From Ruminococcus_G sp964621905 (GTDB lineage: Bacteria; Bacillota; Clostridia; Lachnospirales; Lachnospiraceae), in the NCBI GenBank assembly GCA_964621905.1, contig CAZUNG010000003.1, forward strand, positions 124,001 to 188,000: 64,000 nucleotides of DNA, read 5' to 3'. The notes beneath the pieces were generated by a model. That model did no database searches and had not been told where the DNA came from. It worked only from the letters and a program-made list of their open reading frames with translations. This document shows positions 35,376-43,896 of the stretch, piece after piece; position 1 is the stretch's first letter, and the number at the start of each line of letters is the position of its first letter. The position numbers and the translations under genes are program-made.

Positions 35376-35981
35376 ATGGGCAAAATAAAAGAAATCCATG
35401 CAAAGACAGCCAACCCGCATGTGAATCTGTATGAACTGGATGCGTGCAATAAAAAGGGCGGAGACTTTAAATACTATGTGGCATCCAGAGCCCGCAATGA
35501 AAACGAGCTGAAGCTGAATACACATCAGAATTCTCCTGATGGTGTGGCCGTGTTCGCTATTGTCCGGGGAGGGACAGACCGGGTGGTCCTGGTAAGGCAG
35601 TATCGTTATGCACTGGATGATTATATCTATGAATTTCCGGCAGGACTTGTGGATGAAGGTGAGGATTACCGTACGGCGGCGATACGGGAATTAAAAGAGG
35701 AGACCGGGCTGATGCTTGAGCCGGTCACCTCGGCAGGAGACTTTGAGCGGCCGTTTTTTACGACGATCGGTATGACGGATGAATCCTGTGCAACTGTCTA
35801 TGGGTATGCCAGGGGAGAGGTCAGCAGCCGGTTTCTTGAGCCAACGGAGGAGATAGAGGTTGTCCTTGCCGACCGCACGGAGGTCATGCGGATTTTGAAG
35901 GAAGAAAATGTTGCAATCATGTGTGCATATCAGCTGATGCATTTTCTGCATGATGAAGAACCGTTTGGATTTCTTGGATAA
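35376..35981 (+). CDS. NUDIX hydrolase, ADP-ribose pyrophosphatase-like
   Basis: A 201-residue protein with an intact Nudix box, GX5EX7REUXEEXGU, read as GLVDEGEDYRTA followed by AIRELKEETGLM. FPAGLVD and the preceding beta strands resemble ADP-ribose or nucleotide-sugar pyrophosphatases, which hydrolyse ADP-ribose to AMP and ribose phosphate. It is likely cotranscribed with tex. The exact substrate is not determined by the box alone. Confidence 0.9.
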   Translation: MGKIKEIHAKTANPHVNLYELDACNKKGGDFKYYVASRARNENELKLNTHQNSPDGVAVFAIVRGGTDRVVLVRQYRYALDDYIYEFPAGLVDEGEDYRTAAIRELKEETGLMLEPVTSAGDFERPFFTTIGMTDESCATVYGYARGEVSSRFLEPTEEIEVVLADRTEVMRILKEENVAIMCAYQLMHFLHDEEPFGFLG

Positions 35982-36024
35982 TCTGCAGAGGTTGTTCATA
36001 CAATAATAAAAAACGGATGTTGTG

Positions 36025-37758
36025 ATGAGCGATCAAAAACTGGAGAATCTTTTAAATCTCGCACTTGAAGCGACGCCAAGAGAACGTGAAGAATCGTTGG
36101 AGCTGGATGTGGGATATAACGAGGAGGAACGCACCTGGGACCTGATAGTCCGTTATTCAGGGGCACCGGAGGAACTTGCTGATGAAGTGGTACTTTTTAC
36201 GCCGCTGTTAAACAATTTTGCGATTGTAACGATTCGGCAGTCACGGCTCGAAGAATTTGCACAAAATCCGGCCGTAGAATATATTGAAAAACCGAAACGC
36301 CTGTATTTTGCACTGGATCAGGCACGGACAGCCAGCTGTGTGAACCGTGTGCAGACAGGAATGTTTGACTTGTTTGGAGAAGGAATCTGGGTGGCCTGTA
36401 TTGATTCGGGAATTGATTACAGCCATCCGGATTTTTTGAATTCTGACGGCACGACGCGGATACAGTATCTGTGGGATCAGACGATACCTGGAAACCCTCC
36501 CGAGGGATATTATCTCGGGAGCGTTTATACGAGAGAAGATATCAACCGGGCGCTTCGCGTGGAGTCACCGGCGGAGAGACAGGAAATCGTTCCGAGCAGG
36601 GATACGAGCGGACATGGAACTTCCGTTATGGGAATTGCAGCGGGAAACGGGGCGGCCAGCGGCGGAATCTACCGCGGAGTGGCGCCCAGAAGCGGATTGA
36701 TCGTAGTCAAGCTGGGGTCACCAGCCGCTGACGGATTTCCCAGGACGACAGAGTTGATGCAGGCAGTCGATTATGTGATAAAGCTGGCATTCGCCCAGCG
36801 TATGCCGCTGGCGGTCAATTTGAGTTTTGGAAATGCATACGGTTCCCACAGTGGGGATTCCCTGCTGGAGACGTTTCTGGATGCTGCCTCACAGGTGGGG
36901 CGGAATGTTATCAGCGTGGGAACAGGGAATGATGCGGCACTTGGCGGACACACATCAGGGCAGCTCGTGGAAGGTGTGCTGCGCGATGTTCAGCTGGGGG
37001 TCGGCATATACGAGAAGACACTGAGTGTTCAGATCTGGAAACAGTACGAGGATGAGGTGGACATCGTTCTGGTTCATCCTGGCGGAACATCCTATGGGCC
37101 CATTCGGCCTGCACAGGAAGCACAGCGTCTGAATTTTCCCAATACGCAGGTTTTGTTCTATTATGGGGAACCCAACCCATACAGTGCGGCGCAGGAGATT
37201 TATCTGGATTTTCTTCCTGCGGATGATTATATTGAAAGCGGCGTATGGACCATTCGTATGGTTCCGAGGAGAATTGTGCAGGGCAACTACGATATGTGGC
37301 TGCCGGGCGGCCAGGTGATCGGATCTGCCACGCGTTTTTATGAGCCGACTCCTGAGACGACGCTTACAATCCCATCTACGGCACGGCGTGTTATCGCAGT
37401 CGGTGCGTACGACTCCAGACTGCTGTCTTATGCCGGTTTTTCCGGACGGGGATATACGAGGGTGACAAATCAGGTAAAGCCTACACTTGTTGCGCCTGGT
37501 GTCAATATCATGGCGCCCCAGGCGGGAGGCGGATATCACAGCGTGACGGGGACGTCGTTTGCAACACCTTTTGTGGCGGGAGCAAGTGCCCTGCTGATGG
37601 AGTGGGGCATTGTGCGGGGAAACGATCCTTATCTGTACGGTGAAAAGGTCAAGGCATATCTGATCAGCGGGGCGAAAGAGCTGCCGGGGTTTGAGTACTT
37701 TCCGAATTCAATGGTGGGATATGGGGCGCTGTGTGTGAGGGACAGCCTGCCGGTGTGA
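36025..37758 (+). CDS. S8-family (subtilisin-like) serine peptidase, Csp-like
   Basis: A 577-residue protease with the complete triad: Asp in ACIDSGIDYSHPDF (near 128), His in DTSGHGTSVMGIAAG (near 193) and Ser in GTSFATPFVAGAS (near 511). There is no signal peptide; residues 1-95 look like a prodomain. A roughly 150-residue insertion between the His and Ser blocks resembles the jelly-roll of Clostridial Csp proteases, which process the germination lytic enzyme. No sporulation gene is adjacent, so a different intracellular role is possible. The start is ATG 36025; a GTG at 36022 is the alternative, and the ribosome site is weak. Confidence 0.88.
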   Translation: MSDQKLENLLNLALEATPREREESLELDVGYNEEERTWDLIVRYSGAPEELADEVVLFTPLLNNFAIVTIRQSRLEEFAQNPAVEYIEKPKRLYFALDQARTASCVNRVQTGMFDLFGEGIWVACIDSGIDYSHPDFLNSDGTTRIQYLWDQTIPGNPPEGYYLGSVYTREDINRALRVESPAERQEIVPSRDTSGHGTSVMGIAAGNGAASGGIYRGVAPRSGLIVVKLGSPAADGFPRTTELMQAVDYVIKLAFAQRMPLAVNLSFGNAYGSHSGDSLLETFLDAASQVGRNVISVGTGNDAALGGHTSGQLVEGVLRDVQLGVGIYEKTLSVQIWKQYEDEVDIVLVHPGGTSYGPIRPAQEAQRLNFPNTQVLFYYGEPNPYSAAQEIYLDFLPADDYIESGVWTIRMVPRRIVQGNYDMWLPGGQVIGSATRFYEPTPETTLTIPSTARRVIAVGAYDSRLLSYAGFSGRGYTRVTNQVKPTLVAPGVNIMAPQAGGGYHSVTGTSFATPFVAGASALLMEWGIVRGNDPYLYGEKVKAYLISGAKELPGFEYFPNSMVGYGALCVRDSLPV

Positions 37759-37792
37759 AATCATCTTTTTTGTTTAGCTTCTGTTACAACTT

Positions 37793-38088
37793 ATGGTAGG
37801 CCAACAGAGCTTTCAGGCATATACAGGCCGGGAAGCTCTGGGATTTCTGGAGTATCAGAAAGTTGACCTGGTACTTTTGGATACCAATCCGTAACTGTGG
37901 CGGGAAAATTGGCCCCGGAGGATCTTCTCAAGGAATTGAAAAAGAAGGATCCGGATGTCGGGATGATTTGAAAAACTGATACGATTGTCGGAGACAAGAC
38001 GCTGCTTTTGTGCCTGCTCGATAATCTGCTGGCCAATGCGGCAAGAGCCGGAACATTGCAAGACTTCATAAACACGGCTGAAATTTAA
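37793..38088 (+). pseudogene. Decayed two-component system (receiver plus histidine-kinase fragments)
   Basis: Three fragments in the same direction. 37793-37894 reads GREALGFLEYQKVDLVLLDT, a receiver segment including the phospho-accepting aspartate. 37897-37971, shifted by two bases, reads LLKELKKKDPDVGMI, the next receiver strand, and then hits TGA. 37978-38088, in the same frame as the second fragment, reads IVGDKTLLLCLLDNLLANAA, an HATPase N-box of a sensor kinase. Internal deletions, a frameshift and stops show that the response regulator and kinase are dead. 38081-38150 may hold one more fragment (FKSDERGKPVVTVLFS), which I cannot name. Confidence 0.75.
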
Positions 38089-38218
38089 GTCCGATGAACG
38101 CGGCAAACCCGTTGTGACCGTACTGTTCTCTGACGCTTTAAAACGTTAATCTTTGTGTTTGATAAAGAATTATGTTTTTGATACAATGAAAAAATCAAAC
38201 ATAGGGAGGAAATTCATA

Positions 38219-39601
38219 GTGAATGGGAGAGAACAGTTTAAGTCGCGGCTTGGTTTTTTACTGCTGTCGGCAGGGTGCGCGATCGGTATAGGAAATGTCT
38301 GGAGATTTCCATATGTGGTAGGACAGAATGGCGGAGGAATTTTTGTTTTGTTCTATCTGCTGTTTCTGGTGGTTATGGGAGTACCGATTCTGAGCATGGA
38401 ATTTGCGGTGGGACGTGCCAGTAAAAAAAGCCCGGTGAGGGCGTATCAGGCGCTGGAAAAGCCGGGGCAGAAATGGCACCTTCACGGATACGTGGCGCTG
38501 ATTGGAAATTATTGTCTGATGATGTTTTACACGACTGTTGCAGGATGGATGATGTATTACTTCTATGGCTTTTTAACCGGGAAATTTTCCGGAGTTTCAT
38601 CTGAGCAGGTCGGCGGTGTGTTTAATGATATGCTGGCAAGTCCGTCCACAAACATTCTGTGGATGGTGATTGTCGTTGTTCTTGGAATTGTGGTCTGTTC
38701 ATTTGGGCTTCAGAATGGTGTGGAGAGAATTACAAAGATTATGATGATCGGCCTGCTTGCGCTGATGGTTATACTTGCATTCCGCGGGCTCACCCTCAAA
38801 GGCGGGCTGGATGGCCTGCGTTTCTATCTGCTGCCTGATCTTGGCAAGGTAAGAGAAGTCGGAGGAGGAAGCATGCTGCGAGGGCTTGGAACCGTCATTG
38901 TGGCAGCCATGAACCAATCATTTTTTACACTGAGTCTTGGAATTGGGGCCATGGCGATTTTCGGCAGCTACCTTGGCAAAGATAAACGGCTGCTTGGTGA
39001 GGCTGTAAATGTTGCGGTTTTGGATACTTTTGTGGCAATCGTTGCGGGGCTGATTATTTTTCCGGCATGTTTTGCATTTGGCGTCAGTCCGGACAGCGGT
39101 CCGAGCCTGATTTTTATCACACTGCCAAACGTATTTCTGGAAATGACAGGCGGAAGAATCTGGGGAACACTTTTCTTTTTGTTTATGTCATTTGCGGCAT
39201 TTTCAACAGTCATTGCAGTGTTTGAGAATATCATTGCCTGCTGTATGGAAATGTGGAACATCGGCAGGAAAAAGGTTGCAGCCGTTAATCTGGTGCTGAT
39301 CATCGTGCTCTCCCTGCCCTGTGCACTCGGATATAATGTGTTAAGCGGTATTCAGCCGCTGGGGGACGGGACGGCAATTCTGGATCTGGAAGACTTTATC
39401 GTCAGTAATATCCTGCTTCCGCTGGGATCACTGGTCTATCTCGCATTTTGTACCTGGAAATGGGGCTGGGGATTTAAAAACTATCAGACAGAGGCCAATC
39501 TGGGAAGCGGCCTGAGGGTGCCGGGCTGGCTCAGGGGATACGTCGCCTATGTGCTTCCGGTATTAGTGCTGGCATTGTTTTTGCAGGGAATATTACGCTG
39601 A
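38219..39601 (+). CDS. Sodium-dependent neurotransmitter-symporter (NSS/SNF) family transporter
   Basis: A 460-residue membrane protein with about 11-12 segments. The start of TM1 with the unwound sodium/substrate site is conserved: GCAIGIGNVWRFPYVVGQNG. Relatives such as LeuT, MhsT and TnaT import amino acids with sodium. I place the start at GTG 38219 because GGGAGG lies nine bases upstream; the longer ATG readings (38153, 38186) would translate the promoter region. It follows the dead two-component system. Confidence 0.88.
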   Translation: MNGREQFKSRLGFLLLSAGCAIGIGNVWRFPYVVGQNGGGIFVLFYLLFLVVMGVPILSMEFAVGRASKKSPVRAYQALEKPGQKWHLHGYVALIGNYCLMMFYTTVAGWMMYYFYGFLTGKFSGVSSEQVGGVFNDMLASPSTNILWMVIVVVLGIVVCSFGLQNGVERITKIMMIGLLALMVILAFRGLTLKGGLDGLRFYLLPDLGKVREVGGGSMLRGLGTVIVAAMNQSFFTLSLGIGAMAIFGSYLGKDKRLLGEAVNVAVLDTFVAIVAGLIIFPACFAFGVSPDSGPSLIFITLPNVFLEMTGGRIWGTLFFLFMSFAAFSTVIAVFENIIACCMEMWNIGRKKVAAVNLVLIIVLSLPCALGYNVLSGIQPLGDGTAILDLEDFIVSNILLPLGSLVYLAFCTWKWGWGFKNYQTEANLGSGLRVPGWLRGYVAYVLPVLVLALFLQGILR

Positions 39602-39613
39602 TTGAACAGTATG

Positions 39614-39649
39614 GAAAGAATTCCGTTATGCGGGATTCTTTCTTGATTT
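39614..39649 (+). terminator. Probable intrinsic terminator
   Basis: GAAAGAATTCC pairs with GGGATTCTTTC and is followed by a T-rich stretch, between the NSS and HAD genes. Confidence 0.6.
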
Positions 39650-39671
39650 TATCATTAGGAAGGGAAAGCAG

Positions 39672-40337
39672 ATGAAAAGAAAGAAGATAGAAGCGGTAGT
39701 GTTTGATATGGACGGCGTAATGTTCGACAGCGAGCGGATCGTACAGTACTCATGGGATCTTGCGGGTGAAAAGTTGGGGTATGGAAAACTGGGGCACCAT
39801 ATCTTTCAAACAATGGGTCTGAATGTGGTCAGGAGGGAAGCGTATTTTAAAAAATGCTTCGGGGATCAGTTTCCATTTGCACAATTTTGTGATGAGTACC
39901 GCAGGGTATTTCAGGATTATGTGGATGAGAATGGGCTGCCGGTGAAACTCGGGCTTTATGAACTTCTTGAGACCCTGAAAGAGAAAAAGATCAAACACGC
40001 AGTTGCGACCTCCTCAAGCCACGACCGTACGATGAAAAATCTGGAAGGGGCAGGGCTGACGGAGGAGTTCCAGGCTGTAATCACGGGGGAAATGGTATCA
40101 GAGGCGAAGCCTTCCCCGGAGATCTACATAAAAGCGTGCAGGATGCTTGAGACAAGGCCTGATTCTGCACTTGCACTGGAGGATTCCTATAATGGCATCC
40201 GGTCTGCACATAGCGCAGGAATGACGGTGGTGATGATCCCCGATCTGCTTATGGATTCATCGCCGGTTGATGAACTGCTGGACGCAAAACTGGAATCACT
40301 GTCTGAAGTTGTAGCCTGGATGGAAAAACTGAACTGA
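39672..40337 (+). CDS. HAD-family phosphatase (beta-phosphoglucomutase-like)
   Basis: A 221-residue HAD hydrolase, subclass with a helical cap. Motif I is FDMDGVMFDSE with the nucleophile and acid aspartates, motif II is ATSSS, motif III lysine is in SEAKPSPEIY and motif IV is ALEDSYNG. Such enzymes act on small sugar phosphates. AGGAAGGG precedes the start. It ends before a bidirectional terminator. The substrate is unknown. Confidence 0.9.
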   Translation: MKRKKIEAVVFDMDGVMFDSERIVQYSWDLAGEKLGYGKLGHHIFQTMGLNVVRREAYFKKCFGDQFPFAQFCDEYRRVFQDYVDENGLPVKLGLYELLETLKEKKIKHAVATSSSHDRTMKNLEGAGLTEEFQAVITGEMVSEAKPSPEIYIKACRMLETRPDSALALEDSYNGIRSAHSAGMTVVMIPDLLMDSSPVDELLDAKLESLSEVVAWMEKLN

Positions 40338-40352
40338 GGGATCAGCAGATTG

Positions 40353-40404
40353 AAAAAGAGCCGTACTCCACTGCCTGCAGGCGCTGTGGAGTCCAGCTCT
40401 TTTT
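40353..40404. terminator. Bidirectional intrinsic terminator
   Basis: AAAAAGAGC ... GCTCTTTTT with an inner stem ACTCCAC/GTGGAGT, between the convergent HAD and lipoprotein genes. Confidence 0.8.
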
Positions 40405-40457
40405 GTTAAAAAAAGTGATGGTCAGCATGAAAAAGGGAATGTATTTGCCGGTTCACA

Positions 40458-41450
40458 CTATTTGGCAGCCTTTTGGGCATAAGTTGTGGTGACTAAGTCG
40501 TTATAGGCAGCACGGCTGCTGAGTTCCCCTGAACTTTCCAGTATATCCTGGAGCAGATCAAAACTTTTTTCTTCAAAGATCAGATTGTCTTTCCAGGTCT
40601 CCTGGTCATGATAACGCTTGACGATCGTAGTCAGCGTCTTAAGATCTGTTTCTTCAAACTGAGGCTGAATGACTTTCGCAATTTCTTCGGCAGAGTGAGA
40701 GTTTACATAATCCATACCCTTCTGTAGTGCATCCGTGAACTTTTGGACAACTTCCGGGTTCTTTTCCATGTAGCTGCCTTTGGCACTGTAGGCGGTATAA
40801 GGAACATAACCTGAATCGACACCCAAGGAAGCAATGACATAACCGGCGCCTTCTTGTTCGAGGAGTGTTGCGCCTGGTTCAAACTCAACGGTGAAATCAG
40901 CCTGACCTCCGGAAAAGGCAGCTGCAGTGGAACCAAAATCAATACTTTGGTCGATATTCATATCTTTTTTTGGGTCCAGTCCATGTTGTCTCAGGATATA
41001 CTCGAAAACCATCTGCGGCATTCCGCCTTTTCGGCCTCCCAGTATATCATGACCTTTCAGGTCGGACCACTGGAAATTCTCCACCGGTTCCCGTGCGACA
41101 AGGAAATTTCCGGCGCGCTGTGTCAGCTGAGCAAAATTGACGACGGGGTCTTTCGCTCCTTCGAGGGACGCGTAGATTGACGCCTCAGCACCCATGAAAC
41201 CGATATCTGCTTCCCCGGAGAGGACAGCAGCCATTGTTTTGTCAGCGCCGTATCCCGTGACAAGTTCCAGATCAAGACCTTCTTCTGTGAAATAGCCATT
41301 TTCAATGGCGACATACTGAGGAGCATAGAAGATAGAGTGTGCTACTTCATTCAGGGTAACTTTGGTGAATGTCTCCTCCTTGCCGCAGCCGGAAAGCGTC
41401 ACACCGCACAACAGCAGGACAGTGACACAGGCAATCAGCCACTTTTTCAT
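40458..41450 (-). CDS. ABC-transporter substrate-binding lipoprotein (SsuA/THI5-like)
   Basis: A 330-residue lipoprotein. It has a signal peptide with lipobox LSGC (cysteine near residue 22), then a periplasmic-binding fold of the NMT1/THI5/SsuA group (SIFYAPQYVAIENGYFTEEG, LSGEADIGFMGAEASIYA). Relatives bind sulfonates, nitrate or pyrimidine precursors. No permease or ATPase gene lies next to it; the neighbours are a HAD gene and proC. It either works with a transporter encoded elsewhere or is a leftover of a split operon. Confidence 0.88.
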   Translation of the reverse strand: MKKWLIACVTVLLLCGVTLSGCGKEETFTKVTLNEVAHSIFYAPQYVAIENGYFTEEGLDLELVTGYGADKTMAAVLSGEADIGFMGAEASIYASLEGAKDPVVNFAQLTQRAGNFLVAREPVENFQWSDLKGHDILGGRKGGMPQMVFEYILRQHGLDPKKDMNIDQSIDFGSTAAAFSGGQADFTVEFEPGATLLEQEGAGYVIASLGVDSGYVPYTAYSAKGSYMEKNPEVVQKFTDALQKGMDYVNSHSAEEIAKVIQPQFEETDLKTLTTIVKRYHDQETWKDNLIFEEKSFDLLQDILESSGELSSRAAYNDLVTTTYAQKAAK

Positions 41451-41607
41451 AACATACCTCCAACATAACTCTAATGCTATAATATATTAAAAAAAATAAA
41501 AAAGGTGATGGGGGAACCAAAATTCAACTTGTTTCAGACGAAGAATGCGAGTAGAATGGAACAAAAGTAATAAATAAACAATAGGACCAGAACGGAGGAG
41601 ATTGATG

Positions 41608-42402
41608 ATGAAACTGGGATTTATCGGGTGCGGTAATATGGGATCGGCAATATTGAACGGTATTTTGAAATGTCGGATGGTGACGCCGCAGGAAATTATG
41701 GTGTCGGACAAGAATGAACGGGCGGTACGGCAGGCGCAGCAGGAGAAGGGCGTGCAGGGGACGGATGACAACTGTGCAGCAGTGCAGTTTGCAGACATTT
41801 TGTTTCTGGCAGTCAAACCGCAGTACTATGAAGGCGTACTCAAAGAGATCAAAGAAGTAATCAGTGACAGTCAGATTGTAGTATCTATCGCACCGGGAAA
41901 GACGCTCGACTGGATCGGAGAACGCCTGGGAGAGAACTGTAAAATTGTAAGAACGATGCCAAATACACCGGCTCTTGTGGGAGAAGGTATGACGGGAGTT
42001 TGTAGAAATAAAAATGTGACAGATGAAGAGATGGAGACAGTGACCGGTATCCTGTCAAGCTTTGGAAAGGCGGAAATAGTTCCCGAAAATCTGATGGACG
42101 TTGTGGTTTCAGTGAGTGGGAGTTCACCTGCGTATGTATTCATGTTTATTGAGGCGATGGCTGATGCAGCAGTTGCTGATGGCATGCCAAGGGCGCAGGC
42201 ATATGAATTTGCAGCACAGTCCGTTCTCGGCAGTGCAAAACTGATGTTGGAGACCGGGAAACATCCAGGGGAATTAAAAGATATGGTCTGCTCTCCAGGT
42301 GGAACCACCATCGAGGCAGTGCGCGTCCTGGAGAAGCAGGGTTTCAGAAGTTCTGTGATCGAGGCAATGAAAGCCTGCGTGAGAAAAGCAAAAGGATTAT
42401 AA
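41608..42402 (+). CDS. proC: Pyrroline-5-carboxylate reductase
   Basis: A 264-residue NAD(P)H-dependent reductase, the last step of proline synthesis. The Rossmann start is KLGFIGCGNMGSAIL, and the C-terminal signature KDMVCSPGGTTIEAVRVLEK is complete. ATG 41608 lies seven bases after GGAGGAG; ATG 41605 is also possible. Its end overlaps the convergent XRE gene by six bases. Confidence 0.96.
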   Translation: MKLGFIGCGNMGSAILNGILKCRMVTPQEIMVSDKNERAVRQAQQEKGVQGTDDNCAAVQFADILFLAVKPQYYEGVLKEIKEVISDSQIVVSIAPGKTLDWIGERLGENCKIVRTMPNTPALVGEGMTGVCRNKNVTDEEMETVTGILSSFGKAEIVPENLMDVVVSVSGSSPAYVFMFIEAMADAAVADGMPRAQAYEFAAQSVLGSAKLMLETGKHPGELKDMVCSPGGTTIEAVRVLEKQGFRSSVIEAMKACVRKAKGL

Positions 42403-42639
42403 TGCGTTGTCGCGGAAATCAAATAAATCCTTCATGGAGACATCAAGTGCTTCGGCAATATCGAACAGCTTATTCAGAGAAATGGAAGTTTTTCCGTTAG
42501 GCGCTTCGATATTGCTCATATGCGTTCTGCTGATATGTACGGCTTCAGCGAGTTCCATCTGAGTCATACCCCTTACCTTTCGATAGTAGGCAATGGTCAG
42601 ACCTAACAGGCGAAGTTCGTTCATTCGTTTGTAGTCCAT
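42397..42639 (-). CDS. Small XRE-family helix-turn-helix regulator (copy 1)
   Basis: An 80-residue single-domain regulator. The HTH is GMTQMELAEAVHISRTHMSNIE. AAAGGAG precedes ATG 42639; the longer upstream reading crosses the promoter. It is a close paralogue of the next gene to the right: nearly the same protein and almost the same promoter region, so it arose by tandem duplication. Small lone XRE proteins often repress their own promoters. No target other than its own upstream repeat is visible. Confidence 0.88.
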   Translation of the reverse strand: MDYKRMNELRLLGLTIAYYRKVRGMTQMELAEAVHISRTHMSNIEAPNGKTSISLNKLFDIAEALDVSMKDLFDFRDNAL

Positions 42640-42660
42640 GGTGTCAAGTCTCCTTTCCTG

Positions 42661-42693
42661 CAATCTATACTTATAGTGTAGACTTTTGAAAGG
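42661..42693 (-). promoter_or_regulatory. XRE copy 1 promoter/operator, shared 33-bp element
   Basis: This element contains the palindrome CTATACTTATAG (42665-42676) and matches 43100-43132, upstream of copy 2, in 31 of 33 positions by hand count. It is likely an operator and core promoter used by both paralogues. Confidence 0.55.
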
Positions 42694-42767
42694 GAATGAA
42701 AACAAAGCCAAAGTGAGACTGTGCAAACTATATCTGTACATAAAGCAAGGAAAATGATAAATAAGAT

Positions 42768-42825
42768 AAATAAAGCATCGCAAATGACGAAAAAGTCAGT
42801 TTGCCATGCTTTATTTTTGAATGAC
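42768..42825 (-). terminator. Intrinsic terminator of XRE copy 2
   Basis: AAATAAAGCAT ... ATGCTTTATTT with further pairing GCAAATGAC/GTCAGTTTGC, immediately downstream of copy 2. Confidence 0.75.
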
Positions 42826-42839
42826 GTTTAAAGAGCGCA

Positions 42840-43079
42840 TCATATCGTATCACGAAAATTGAATAAATCCATCATGGAGATATCAAGTGTTTCTGCGATG
42901 TCGAACAGCTTATTGAGAGAAATAGAAGTTTCTACGTTGGGTGCTTCGATGTTGCTCAGGTGTGTTCTGCTGATTTTGACAGCTTCCGCAAGTTCTAATT
43001 GTGTCATACCTCTCATTCTGCGGTAATAGGCGATGGTCAGACCCAGGAGGCGCAGCTCATTCATCCGTTTGTAATCCAA
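42840..43079 (-). CDS. Small XRE-family helix-turn-helix regulator (copy 2, TTG start)
   Basis: A 79-residue paralogue of the gene at 42397-42639, with the HTH GMTQLELAEAVKISRTHLSNIE. By alignment with copy 1 the start codon is TTG at 43079, with AAAGGAG ten bases upstream; copy 1 uses ATG at the same position. The start change may lower its translation. An internal ATG at 43064 is the alternative start. Confidence 0.85.
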   Translation of the reverse strand: MDYKRMNELRLLGLTIAYYRRMRGMTQLELAEAVKISRTHLSNIEAPNVETSISLNKLFDIAETLDISMMDLFNFRDTI

Positions 43080-43099
43080 GGCGTCAAGTCTCCTTTCTG

Positions 43100-43132
43100 C
43101 AATCTATACTTATAGTTTAGACATTTGAAAGG
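43100..43132 (-). promoter_or_regulatory. XRE copy 2 promoter/operator, shared 33-bp element
   Basis: Same element as at 42661-42693, with the palindrome CTATACTTATAG at 43104-43115 and two differences in 33 bases. Confidence 0.55.
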
Positions 43133-43211
43133 CAATAAAAACAAACTAATAATATGCAATTGCAAATGAATATTTTGCAATTAAAAAATATAGAATAATA
43201 TAAGAAAAATA

Positions 43212-43256
43212 AAGCATGGCAAAATCCGGAAAACCGAGAATTGCCATGCTTTTTTC
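43212..43256 (-). terminator. Intrinsic terminator of the CYTH gene
   Basis: AAAGCATGGCAA pairs with TTGCCATGCTTT. On the minus strand the stem starts right at the stop codon of the CYTH gene and is followed by a T-rich tail. Confidence 0.75.
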
Positions 43257-43707
43257 AGGTGCCGTCAAACAGACTCAGGGTACTGTTCTGATAGCGGGGG
43301 GAATGGGTGACATCTTCACCAAACCAGTCTGGCGGAGTAAATGCAGCGGCAGCCTCTTCGCTTTTGAACTCTACCTCTGCGAGTTGAAGTGTTTCGTATG
43401 GGAAATCAAAGAGGTCGAGTTCAATCTTCAGATTATCAGCAATTGGAATCAGGTAGCGCGTTTTAGACAGTATGATGCCGTCAGCCTTTTTCCTTAAATG
43501 CAGATATGCCTCTTCAGTCAAAGGCAGGTTATATTCTTCCCGGGAAAGGAAGCCTTTTGACTTATAAGTTAGGATGTATTCTTCATTCTGACGGCGGACT
43601 CTGACAACAGGGTCGGTACAAAGATAGGCCTGTTCGATTTTTAAAAAATCATACTGTGAAAGATTTTCCGGCAGTGACCGGATTAAAAATTTTCGTTCAA
43701 TTTCCAT
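43255..43707 (-). CDS. CYTH-domain protein (class IV adenylate cyclase/inorganic triphosphatase fold)
   Basis: A 150-residue single CYTH domain. The ExExK signature is at the N-terminus (MEIERKFLI), and conserved charged strands follow (RVRRQNEEYILTYKSKG, KTRYLIPI, KIELDLFD, AEVEFKSEE). Single-domain bacterial CYTH proteins usually hydrolyse inorganic triphosphate; some make cAMP. GGAGG precedes the start. Confidence 0.9.
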   Translation of the reverse strand: MEIERKFLIRSLPENLSQYDFLKIEQAYLCTDPVVRVRRQNEEYILTYKSKGFLSREEYNLPLTEEAYLHLRKKADGIILSKTRYLIPIADNLKIELDLFDFPYETLQLAEVEFKSEEAAAAFTPPDWFGEDVTHSPRYQNSTLSLFDGT

Positions 43708-43786
43708 GCGGAATCACCTCCTTTTCAAGTATTATATCACATTTTATTTGATTTATGATAAATTTGAAAAATAGCAAACTATCGCA

Positions 43787-43859
43787 TTGCAAACATAAAA
43801 TAAGAATGATATACTGAACATAAAAACGGGCAGTGCAAAACATTGCTGCTGTTTTGCAC
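43787..43859 (+). promoter_or_regulatory. Strong promoter and leader hairpin before a small unknown gene
   Basis: TTGCAA (43787-43792), a 17-bp spacer and TATACT (43810-43815) form a promoter. The leader then holds a perfect 10-bp hairpin, GTGCAAAACA/TGTTTTGCAC (43833-43859). It has no T-tail, so it is not a simple terminator. Confidence 0.6.
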
Positions 43860-43896
43860 GGAGTCTTGTACGAGGGATTAAAGGAGGGAGAATTTT

